Of a stretch of 64,000 nucleotides of DNA, positions 34,861-47,700 are shown piece by piece. Each line of letters opens with the position of its first letter. The first letter of the stretch is position 1. The position numbers were made by a program, and so were the translations under genes. Under the pieces are notes generated by a model. The model was not told where the DNA came from and did no database searches. It worked only from the letters and a program-made list of their open reading frames with translations. This DNA comes from Membranipora membranacea (lineage: Eukaryota; Bryozoa; Gymnolaemata; Cheilostomatida; Membraniporidae), in contig OU612072.1 of NCBI GenBank assembly GCA_914767715.1, forward strand, positions 18,724,001-18,788,000, read 5' to 3'.

Positions 34861-37800
34861 TATAATATGGATGTCACTTATATAATTGATGGTAACTCAC
34901 TGCTAACTGTCACTTCTAATCAGGCGCTCTTATCATAAAGAGATAAGAAGGCAAAGGGCTCAATACAGGAAAACATTCAACAGTTAGACAGTCAAGACTA
35001 TAGAGTAGTTGGCAAAGGACATTGACACTAAACTTACAACATAACCCTGCGAAACCCAAACAGTTTAACTTCTGGGAATCACTGCGAAGCTAACACAGCA
35101 AGTGGAGAGTTAATACCTAGCTTGGTTATTTGAAGGCTTGTGTTGGGGTAAGTTACAATTATCTGATCTTTTATCTCATTAATGTTATGATGGTGGGAAA
35201 GGAATATCCAGATGTTGCCGAATTAGCTGGATTTAAAATTGCTGTAAATGGTTTGTCAATTCAAATTTTTATATTATGAGCAAAAAGTGCCAGCATGCGC
35301 AAAGCAGCTACGATATGAAAATATAAATTTAGCATCAGCTGCAACCTTGGCAACCCGCTGTATGACTAAGCTCAGATAATGAAACTAGTTCAACCACACA
35401 CCCCTTTGTTTCACATGAACTTTATTATACCACATTTTCCGGAGGTATGATCAAACAGATAACATCTATTGAGTAATCCAGGGATATCTGTAAGAACCCG
35501 GAAACCCTTCCAGCCATACCACCTACTCACTGTCTGAGGGCAAACCTCAACACGATCAGATCCTTTATTTGGTAATAACTTTATGACCATGAGTCTTTGA
35601 GACCAGCGGTTTATTTGTTTCCCGAGTTGTTCGGAACTACATAATTATACCTCAAAAACCTCAGGCTTCTGAAACAAGCTATTAAGAATTCCAGATTACC
35701 AAAGTTATTTAATGACTTTCACTTAATGAACAATAACCAGAATTTTAATACTGATTGATTACACTCAGCAAACTTCTAAAAATCGATGTTTGACGCAATG
35801 CACAGCATATAAATGTAATGTTTGAACATCTTAACGGAAGAAATCTAAAACACGTCATAGGAAACCGCACATTAGATTGGTAGAGTTGTCTATCAAAGTG
35901 CATATATCCCTAACCCTATGTCATACCGAGGACTTAGGATACCAGAGTTTAGTTGAGTTCTCATGCATGTCTGTGCTGTCCATACACGCCGCCGTTGACC
36001 GGGGTGTGAATCCAGTGATATGTTACCATTTGCATGTGCTTTGAAAAGCTGTGCTCTAAACTTCCGGCATTCAAAATAACAAAGAAGTTATTGGGGGCAT
36101 ATTTGCTTCATCCGCATCTCTTATATTGAATGCAGAATTGCATATTGCATATTTCTCTGACTGCCGCCACATTTTCTTTGGCAAATCAATCCATTTTCTG
36201 ACAACAACTTAACAAATCTCCAATATTTTGTTGAGGCAGGACCTAGGATACTCCTCGGCAGGAGTATGGAACTCCATACAATCAAGGAGTTTTTGACCAA
36301 CTTTGTCCCACACACCCTGATACGATGGGAAAAAAAAGCCATGAGGGAAACGATAAACAGATCCCACATGATCATACAATATAATTTTTTTTTATGGTAA
36401 AAATTTCAAGATAAATTCGGATTATCTCTGATAATTATCCTGTTTAATAACAACGTTGATTGTAAAAAATGCCTTCACCCAAAAATAGATGAACTGACTG
36501 CACTGCTAATTACCAATTGTAATCAAGTGAGGATGCAATAAAAATATTGCAGGTATTTATCAGTGTATCCTGATCATATTTTCCCAGACCTCTAAATCTT
36601 CTGTTTTGACAAAAATATGCCGTTAGCAATTATTTTTAGAATTAATCCCCAAAAACTTACCCAGATATCGAAATTAATTCATATTGGTTTATCAGCATCA
36701 CTGGTACAGGTTTTCACCTACTCAAAAATGTTCAACAGGTGACTAGCCTGCAAGTGAATCAGCGCTCAAAAATTTTAATGGAGCATGTTTTTTTTAAATT
36801 GATCATGTTATCCCTCTCACAAAGCATATCAAAATCAAAATGACTGCAGGTTTCAGACTCTGACTGCTGGTTTTTGGTCAATAAAAATAACAACAGTAAA
36901 GGTCTAAAAATAGCCACCTATTAATCATCTGTCGGGAAGCATGCAAGCTTGCCAGATATGGCCTAGTTCTCCCGCTCCACTGGTTTGAGTCAGAAGTCTT
37001 GTGCCATCAAGCCAGCCAGTCCATAAAAAAACAAGCAGAGAGGTGAAAATATTGTACGTTTTCACCAATAGGAGGGGACAAGGTTTTTGAAGTTTAGAGC
37101 ACTCCACACCTCATGTCTCAACCACCAAAAGGTAGCTTGTAAAGAAGTTAACACCTAGAAGATATGATATTTCAGATAACAGCATAATTGGAGATGATGA
37201 TTGTGGTGATTTTTGTACTTTTATTAAACACCAAACTTCCGTTCCAGAAAGCATCATCAACAAACCAAAATGTCATAGTTTAAAAGAGATGAAAGCGCGT
37301 GTGTACCATGCTCAACGCCCATAATAATTAAAGATACAAGATGAAATAAGATCTCTCCCCTGCTTCCTGTGTGACTCTTGTAGGAATATGTCCTTGTTTC
37401 CTTGGTGGTATAATAATTATAAACGTACCGTTAAAAGCGCCGGTAATTCCTTAACCGCATTATACTCATCTTATCTAGAAGATAAATGGATTTAAGACTA
37501 ATCCGTGGTTTACCATTATTAGTGCACCTCTGTTATACAAAGCCTTCAAGCCTAATCTTTGTGGCTACAGTGATTACTGAAGGGCGTTGTCTTATGGTTC
37601 AAGGAGTCTGGCCAAGTATAGCTGTGGTTCCCGGAACACTGTGTGAAATTGAAGAACGCTCTCCCTTCTTAAAGCTCCAAGAAGCTCAAATTGGCTCCAA
37701 AGCTAAATGTTCTGGGTTATTCCGTGTGTAGTATCATGTTACATTGTTGGTTTTGATCCAAGACTCCTCACACGCAAAATCAGCATCGAGTTAGATTATC

Positions 37801-38754
37801 ATCTGATATAAAGCAAACAAATACACCTGGTGAATGGATTATCAGATTATAAATGTTTAGAGTGAATTTTAAGGTATTAAGCATCAACTAAACTGGATAA
37901 TAACATGCAGATCTATCTCTATCAGCTTAATTACTGTCAATAGCAGGTAAACCGTAAGACTATCACTGATTTTGAGAAATTAAAACTAGATTCAAAAGGA
38001 TTATAAAACTGTGTTATACCATCAAATCTGATCGTCATCACTACGTCTTTGCACAGGTAAAAGCGTTTGGGGACTTATATATAATTAAGTTATAAACACC
38101 AATTGGACAGGATCATTTTAAAGTAAAGAAGATTTCCTAGGGCCTAATTACATGTGTCAGGGGGAGGGGCATATAGGTGGTGACCACGTGTAAATCCAAA
38201 TAACATGCCGATAGTCCAATTAATCTGGGGATTTAACTTTCTGACAAAACCAAGAGTAATCCAAGCTAATAGTGAGCTCATACATAGGGATGTTTGTTTT
38301 GTACAAGTGGTGAATTCAACCAACAAGCCCAAAGGGGTGCAAGCAGACCTTTCGGTATAAATATCAAATTGTTTCTTGGTAGGATGGCAATGCAACAGTG
38401 AGTCCCAATTGTCAAGGTTATCGTTAGCCATGCCACTATCCCATGGAAGGGTGATTCAAAGTTCTTTCTTTAATAAGGGGGAAAAGTATGACATCATTAA
38501 GGTCACTTCATTTCATAATACCCTCGTATTGTTGTAATATTTTTTTATTTTGCAGGTGCGCTGCAAACAAGTCATGACAAGCAACTCAGAATGTAGATCA
38601 CTATTTTTAATCCGACAACGTATCTATATTAATCTAACCATTCTGTAACATCAACTTCATTTATTTCCAGATTGAGATATAAGAAGCAACATAGCATTCT
38701 GGTGGTCTTCCTAGTGGTGATTTGATAAAAAAGAAAAATCTTTGAATACTGAGA

Positions 38755-41700
38755 ATGGAGTGCATACCTTTTGTAAGGCGAATCTCTAATCTGCGAAAAC
38801 AGAGCATGGTCAAGCATGGTTCACCCGGTGACTTTAACAAAAAGGCTTTTCCTGCAGAACAAAAGAGGAACAGCAACAGATTTAACAGCAGCAAAAGGCT
38901 ATCTGCAGCAGGAAGCAGAGGAAGTTATGAATCTGACAATACTACCGAAAACACGAGTAGTGACTCTGCGACGTCATGCTCCAGTGATTACGACAGACAA
39001 AGTGGTCCTGACTCAAGAGAAAGCATGACGCAAGGTTACCATCCGCAGCGCAATGTCATAAGCCCATCTGTCTGCTACTCTGACCAGGTAGGTGTACAAG
39101 GCTAACCAGCTACTGGAAATCGAAAAGCTTCTACCATCTCAAGGCTGTAGTTTAGGAAAAATGGTAGGGGTGGCGTAAATCCTTGAGGGTGTGAGGTAAC
39201 ACCAGGTTGGGTACTGTAAGCTCCTCCTGAGTCCCCAGCCTCCAAAGTGTTGTAATGATATGAATAGCTAATAGAATTCCCAAATGATTCTGACATGGAA
39301 TATTCACTTATAAAACTTTTAGGCCACTCTTTTCAGCATTCCAAGGGAGGCAGAACGACTCTGCCTCCCCTAAATCCTCGAGCCTGTATCTTCCCTGTCC
39401 CCTGTTTGATTGGGTGGAAAAACTAGTTGGATTGAACGTGGACGTGACTTGCTGTGGGGATGTTGATGCTCAGATACATAGACGTATGACTCATAGTTGT
39501 CTACTAAGTGCACAGAAGTGGGGTGTTTCGTGATGCAACATCAAGATTAGCTCTCTCTGCTCATTAAGTTTCAAGATGAATCCAGTGATATTAAAATCGA
39601 TGCCTAAAGATTATCATCTGAAAAGCCAGGCATGGGAGCAAATCAGTTTTAATGTGGGAATACTGTGTTTTGATACCACTACCAATAAGAACAAATAGAA
39701 TTTGTATTCGAGGAGTTCATCCCTATATTAAAAACGTTGCGTAGAGTAAAAAACCAGGCATGGACAAATATAAGATTTAAGTGTTGGAATATTGCGTCAT
39801 GAAATACCATCCAAAACAATAGAATTGAATTAGAATTTTATCCCTATTTCATTCAATTCCAATCAACTAAGAATTCAACATGCAAATGAAATGTCATCAA
39901 GCTCCGCATTCCAGAAAAAGGTCATCCAGATGCGGGCCCCACCTGGGCAATCTATAACTTTTTACAAATCAAACATATTTGATTTGGATCATCTAAATCT
40001 GATCGATGATAATAAGGCACCCAGATGTGTGAGGTATAGATCTATAGGGCAATGAACGGAATTTGGCGCCTAGGGTAATGACTCACGCACATAATCTCAT
40101 GCAGATATCAATCGCAGTGACGATATTTGCTGTTTTGTCACCATGCCATATCAGGGTTTACCAACTTAAGCCTGGTGTCTGCATCATTAAAATACTATCA
40201 ATTCCCAATTAGGCTTAATGATAAAGTTGCAGCTAATTATTATTTTCTGATCGAAAACAAGAAAACAAGGTTAGCCAGTTTGGCGCTACATCTTTGCAAT
40301 GGGGAGTTGAAGCTCTTTTGTTTTGAGTCTATGTGCCTATGCATAGGGTAGCATAAATATTGTACAGCATTCAGAAACATTTAGACTCCAAATTTTGTGT
40401 CATTCCCTTTGATAAATCTGCAAGGCTTGGGAAAGGGTATAAAAGTTGCACAATTTGTGTGATCTCTAATTCCACAACTGGGATTTCCCAAAGTGTCTTT
40501 GATTTGCCAGGAAATCATTCATAGAATTTGAATTAGAATTGGAATAGAATGGCTGCCAAATAACTGAATGTGTGCAGCACAAACTCCTCAATCATAGGCA
40601 GCAACACTTCAATTTCCCCTTCAAAGATAAGTAGCCGGCAACGGCGGGCAAGGGTATAGGGTACTTCCCCACACTAGCCACCTGCACATAGGGGTGCCCG
40701 ATAAATAGGGCGGTAAAATAGGGCCTAGTGCATTAAAAAAATTCTTACCCATAGGCTGAAAAAGCACTGTCATTTTGAAACCTCTGACTCGCTATAATGC
40801 ACTTGTTAGCGAACTGGTGGGTCTTTGGTCTTTGAGGATTACCACATATAAGTGTGACCTTCTCCTCTCTCCATGGGTGTTAGTCTAGGTGTGATCTAAC
40901 ATTCTGTGGTCACTGCTTGTCACCTGAGTATGAATTATATGGGCTGGGCGTGTGTTCTTCCGAAAGAATTACAGCCTATCTATTTTTATCTGTATGGATG
41001 TAATAAATAACTGGATTCAGGTAATGAACATTGCTACAAGTGCAGCTCTTTTAAGGTTTTGTTTAGTTGAAAAGATTGTGGAATTCGCAGAACTACAGAA
41101 ACCATTCTAATGGGTCTGGTATTTTGCATAGCCCTTGCTCCTGGCGTAAGTTTTGCATCAGTTTGCCTTGCCGACTAAGCTAAAAACTTCAAACTGACCC
41201 CCATCTATCAGTTGAAGATCAATGTGCTCCTTTCCATGAATTCTGTCTCACTAGTCCTAATGTCCATCTTCACTGAATATTACAGATGAGCGGGCGATGT
41301 GATGACGCGTCTACTCTCTTCAGTCTCAGTAACGAAATGGACATCACAATAACACTAAGTAAGTATCACAATAACACTAAGTAAGTATCACAATAACACT
41401 CAGTAAGTTGAATTCTGAGCCCCAGACTCTTGCCCCCGCCCAACAACCCCACATCCTGGGAAGGTGTGCTATTCTCTGAAAAACAGATTAAATATTTATA
41501 CCCTAGAGGCATAAATATTAGCAAGCACCAATTTTCACAACCTAATGTCGGAGTATTATATCAAAATTATCAACATTGCGTAAACTTTATTCAACTGCAA
41601 ATTTTTTGATTTCAAGCCTGAATGAAATGGCCAATTTTTCCTGCTAACACATCAGTGAACTTTATGCATTGCATCACAGACTAAGGATATATATATAATA

Positions 41701-44700
41701 TCCTTAGTCTGTGATTGCATGATGGCACATGACCAGTATTCAATCTCTCCCAATTGATCAGTAAAATAATGAGTTAATCGAGTGGCCAATCATGTTAATC
41801 GATTGACCAATCATAACATCAATCGGCTGATTTGACCAATTAGTTGTTTGATTGATCTCAAAGACGGCTAATTATCTGCCTCAAGTTTCAGAAGTCAGGA
41901 ATTGGCCAATGAGACTGCGGACTGGTCAATTATCTGGTCATCATTAGAGTGGAATCCAGATTTCCCATGCGAAAGTCATCCATTCAAATACCCTACGAAT
42001 CAAACTTCTCACATTCAAGACATTGTGGATTGCCGGTTCCACAAAATACTGTCAATCGTGGAGGTACGTGTTTTTTAGGCTGTGAGTTGATGATGGTATG
42101 TTTATGTTGTAGATCGAGATGACTTTCTTGGTATAAGCATAGTCGGACAGAACTTCAGCAACGGAGATTGTAATCTGTTTGTTGGGGCGGTTATTCCTGG
42201 GTGAGTCTGCTTTTCGACTTACGGTCTAAACGCACAGGCTGCTGTTGCAACCTCAGCGGATCCTCAATGAGTTTCTATGCGCTCCTGAATCTAGAGAAAA
42301 GCTGTTAACTCTGAAGTTGCAATGGCCCATCAAACCGCTACGGACCCAGACGACTTGGTTTGGGTACACACTTTCGCAATGGTGAAATTTGCAAACCTTA
42401 TATGTTGCAACAGCTCAGTGTGTTTGGACCCTAAACACAAGAAATTTTAGAGGGAATGGGATAAGAGGGTGCATATGATAGTTTGGCAGCAAGGCTAGGC
42501 AAAACAATTTGTCCGCTCCAAGAAATGCCAATGTAATAATCATCAATGGCATTAAACAGAACGGGACCGAAGGAGATCAACCTTGTGATATTAAATCTTA
42601 TCTGATGGCCCACTGCACAGCATTGACATACAGTATCTTGCTATCGGACTGAGCGGGACAATTTATTATATAATCCAATGTTTACCATGTTGTCAAGGCT
42701 ATACCACTCAAGCATGAGTCATTTCCAGATTAGTGGCTATCAGACAATTAGTAGCCCTTTGATCGAGCACTAGGCATTCCGTACTCCTCTCACTTTCACT
42801 CAACCCATCATGGAAGACTTTGTTGCGATTAAGCTAAAGACATTGGGCAAGTCTCCCTATCACCTAATAACCCTCCTGATGGGCACCTTTCCCATCTTAG
42901 GATTGCTACAATGTGCCAATTGCTAGCGATGTTCATGCTAAGAAAGACATTAGTTTATTGATTTGTTTAAAGAGGTTTCCTGGAAAGTTAACAAATTACA
43001 GTTAAAAGTAACATGATGAATCTGATGATCCTATTTGGAATATTTTAGTGGTGCTGTGAATCGAGACGGTAGAATACAGCCGGGCGACATTATCCTTGCA
43101 GTGAACGGCGTGAGCCTTGAAGGGAAATCTAACAAACAGGCAGTCAACCTACTCAGGCAGGCTGTGCAGGCTAGCCGGTATGTTAAACCACACACTAACC
43201 ATGACCAAACACTAAAAAATCACTAACCAAACACTGCGTAAACCAAACACTAACTCAGACCAAACACGTTATACTACACACTTACTCGGATCAAATAGAC
43301 CAAATGCCTCAGAGCTAGGACCCAACATCACTTCAGACCAATTACAGGCTTCGGATTTTTGGAAAATTTTATACCATTACGCAGCTTTATTATGTTGGGT
43401 GAATTCAGCCTACATGAACTATAGGTAGTGTCAAATTTGAGGCCTCAAACAGCTGCAATTTTGGGAAAGTCACAAACTCAAACATGCAGCAAAGGACTCA
43501 AATCGACAACACCAAGAAGTTAGATCCTTGATCTGATAACCCGGATTCTACTTTTCGGTATTATTGTGTAATATTTATGTAATAACCAAAGAATTTCTGT
43601 CGAGGGAAGTGGAAATGAATATATGTTTAAAACTAATATGCCGTTACTGTGTCAGCAGAGAGATCCTGTTAGCTCTGCTCAGGACTGAATTCATCCTTAC
43701 TCGTCATTTATTAGTAAACATCACAATTAAACAAGATCACACAGCACCAGCCAACAATCAATCAGTAAAAACACTCAAACCAAAATCTAACTATATGCTA
43801 ATAGATCGATTTATTAGTTTAATTGACAGCTAAGTATTGTCTTCCCATCTCATTCATCAGCGTCTAGATCGATCTTCAAATAGGAAGAGGAGAAAGCTCT
43901 GCAGGGCATCCTGGTGTGCGCCCAATTCTCTCTTGAAAAGTACGTTGAAGTGACACTGGAATTTCAATCTATCATCTTCAAGTTTTCGCACAAGGGCCGA
44001 TAAATCTCCTGTAAATATTTTGATTTTTGGGCGATAGTTTGGAAATCTGAGCTAATTTTCCTGGTAGGCAGTCGTGGCCTTGCCAGGCGGTCACAAAAAC
44101 AAAACCAGGGGCCGAGTGACAGTGCTAAGGTACAGTGGCACTAAAACCCACAAAACTGTCCAAAATATGCATCGAGGTTCCAGATCTTCAGACTTTATTT
44201 GCCAGTCATGCAAGTTTTGATAACCATTAGTTGCAAGAGCAAAATTTTGGGGCCTTTGAGTACTACGGTTACCTGTACCTGTACTCTGATAATGTAATCA
44301 TGGTGTGTTATCCCCAATTAAAGACAAGAGATGGACAGATGACACAAAATACCCAAGTACTTAAAAGACAACTTAAATACTTCATGAGAAACTCCACATG
44401 TTTTTGAGTCATGTTGATACCATAATGGTAATTTCCCCAACAATTGCACGAGAGGAGAAAAGACTGTTTTTGAAGTCAGTACTCCAAATAATCAGGAGAG
44501 AAAAACAGACGATCTGTGGCCATTGGTGGTGCCGGTTAATACTCCACTTGACCGTTTTTGTGAGAGGAGTTCCTAATTTATTCCAGAGGACTGCATGGTG
44601 ATCGATGGAAGTTCAACCTGACAATCTTCTCCATAATTAGAGGTCAAGAGTTCTCTGGTCTAGGAAAGAATCACCACCACCAGTAGGCTACTCAATCAAT

Positions 44701-47700
44701 CAACCAGTCTAAATTTGGAGAAGTAGACCAAAGTTCCAAACTCATTAATTCGGATTATCTACAGCCTAATTCCGCCTAATTCCTCTAAATGGCTCCAAAT
44801 TATGAAGCAACACAATGTTCTTCCGATTTTTCTATTTGATATGATTTGCACAGGCAAAAACTGAGTTATTATATAAAGTTATTGTGGTCAGATATATTGC
44901 TGTGTACGAATTTCACTAACCATCGAAAACAGTCTTTTCTCCTCTTGTGCGATGGGTTGGAAAATTATCATTATGGTATCAAGAAGACTCAAGCTGTATA
45001 TGTAGCATGAGAAGACACACAGCAAAAACAGCACTAAGAGTTTCCCACAATGCAATACACTGATCTCAGGATGGGAGGATTTCTCTCACTGAAATTAGCC
45101 TATTTTGAAGAAAAAGGATCCCACAATGTGAAGCATCTAATGTAGTACCATAAGGGGATTTTAGATCAGTGCCAGTGAGGGTGGGATGCCACCCTGCGTA
45201 ACCGCTAACCGGTCATGTAGACATCCGTCTAGAGATATTCATGCTATACCCAAACTTACTCATGGTTAGCAACTTATTAGACAATAACCCTCACATACTC
45301 AATAACATTGGCGACACCAATAGTTGGTTGAACATAAAACATTTATGAAAGATGTTTCTCACCCGATATACATGATTGTGATTTATCTCTCCTTGGATAA
45401 ATCATTTTTAAATAACAGAAACCCTAGGAGTGTTCACAACAGGAATAGTTTGTCACTACTAATGTAATGTGATGTATGTAATAGCATATATCAATTACTC
45501 TATGTGCAGAGTAAGTGGCCGGTAAACTTCTAGTAGATTGGTTATACCATTGACAGAAGATAAGACATGTCAACGTCAAACTAACTGTATCTGGTCTAGG
45601 GTAGAACAAGTTTCTTCCCTCTGGCAGAGTGATATTGTCTGGTATCGAAGCAGCGCACCATAACTTTAAAATGTATTCCTCAGCATTCACAGAGGGAACA
45701 AACACTTGTTTTAGCCTAGGTTATGCAATGAGATAGCCGTCTAACATGCTCGCTCCAACTGTTAGCTCAATTTTGTCTTGATTCTTGTAGCATGACGAAC
45801 AGACACAGTGTGATGTTATAAGCAAACATAAACTTCCCACAATGCAATACCCTCTTCGCAGTACTGCCCACAGTCATTAACTGAAACGTCTCCCACAACG
45901 CAATGCTAACGCTATCTTGTTGTTATTTTTTATTAACTCATTCTTATCGTTATTTTTACAGGAACATCACATTAAGTGTAGTCGGTAGCTGGGACGATGA
46001 GAGCGTTTACAGTGAGGGGACATGTATACAGCCTATAGATCCACTACTATGGCTCACTCACAACTCAGTTATGGACAAACAACAAGATGGGGGTGACCCA
46101 CACGCCCCTCATAACAGAAATATTGGCAGGTTGAAATCTCAGCCTAGTATCGGCAGCAGTAGTATGTCTAGCAGCATGCCGAGTACGACGGGTGAGTCGG
46201 AGAGGTCATAGATTAAGTTTATTCTCACTTTGAGCATGTGCACCAATCGATTTACGTTGGTTATCTTTGCACCGTAGCTTTTGGATTAATCAAAATTTGA
46301 GTTCCCAGCTCTCCAGTTCGGGTGGGTGACTTTTCAGTTTGAGAAATCAAGCACATTTGAATTCATCCAATTGCTACGGCGTGGAGAGACTCGTATCACC
46401 GAGTTGATCTGCAATCTGTTTTGTCTTCATTTGGAGTACCTGCATAATGACCGCGCAATTCCTGGTAAAAGGCATATGGGGGAGCGACTAAATGCAGATG
46501 CAAATGAAAAACTTTAACTGCAAAGACCTGGCTAGCGATATAGACCTGAAAGGGTGCCAAGTCTACTACGTTTTATCCAAGAGGTCATGTGCATGTCATC
46601 AAGTATACATAACCTAAGTAAAGTGTCAATCATCAGTATGCAAAGAGGGTATGGTTGACTTAGGCAAAGTACATGTATACTGCTTGCAATCCCCAGGGTC
46701 TGATGATTTTACTTCGAGACAAAAAAGTGTGGTTTTTTCTGGCATTGTTCACTTTCTGCCTTCTTACCTTGGAGAGCGCCTTGACACTTGGACACTTACA
46801 CATTCAGAGGGGAAGAAAATGTCATCTAAGAGTGACACATCCGAGTTAAACATAGTCTGTTACCTGTTAGTAAAGACATTCTGAGACGTCACAGAATTTT
46901 GGCAGCTAGTCTCAGAGATTGATTTCGTGGAATGTTTGGCTACAGATCTGACAATTTCCAACAGGTGCTTCCCTTTTGATTTAGAGCCAAAAATGTGAGA
47001 AGGCTCAAGAAAAGGATCCATAAATCATAAATTAAATACTTATATATGAATGAGTTAACCATGTTAATTACCCACCAGCCCACTGTTATGGGCGCTAAAT
47101 CGCCTAAAATCAAAAATATTATGAAATATTTTTAAGTGATGTTTTGGCTATTATCATTGAGAATCGATAATAACGTCTTACTTAAATTTTAATCAAGTAG
47201 ACTAAATTATGACTGTTTCACCCCCATGTCGAGGTGCCATATTAATCATTCGGACCGTGCAAAGGAAAACTTTCTCTTCCAAAATGGTCATTGGAAAGTC
47301 AAATGGCTGCAATGAGTAGCTCAGGTTGTAGCAATAAATATAGGATTATCCCAAGAACAGAAATTATTATGATCAATCATTACATTAGTGTAAGAAAGTG
47401 AAGGTTGTACATAATTGAGCGTGTAAAAAACTAATATACTATATCTGTTAGAATTTGTTCGCACTTCGTCAAGGTAAAAGGCAGAAGACCATGAATTGAA
47501 TTACTTCGAAATGTGATAGATAGAATTCATCAGCGGCTGTAGTCCTCCCAGATTTGGGCTGATATGGTCACTCGAACAGAGGGGTCAATGCTGGCACACT
47601 TTGCTTGCATGGAGAGGTATATCAAACGAATGCAATAGGAGAACAAGAAATTCCCAATTTCAATCTCGGAGAATGATTGAAAACCTGGCCGACCTTGAAT

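Larger units (their letters stand above)
31002..38754. other. Long intergenic stretch upstream of the Dishevelled-like gene
   Basis: About 7.7 kb with no protein gene I can support; frames such as 37486-37731 show no domain. It holds a 62-bp foldback (32039-32100), a G-rich tract (32708-32781) and a tandem duplication of about 130 bp (34597-34720 and 34725-34860). I looked here for an exon encoding a DIX domain and did not see one, although short exons can be missed by eye. A non-coding first exon of the downstream gene is probably here. Confidence 0.4.

Noticed and set aside
37486-37731. Frame considered as a possible upstream exon of the Dishevelled-like gene encoding DIX
   Set aside because: Its translation shows none of the DIX beta-strand or lysine-rich features and it has no fitting donor in frame with 38755.
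41349-41408. Microsatellite or CRISPR-like array
   Set aside because: The 22-bp units are directly adjacent without spacers and overlap a splice donor; the sequence is an animal exon boundary.
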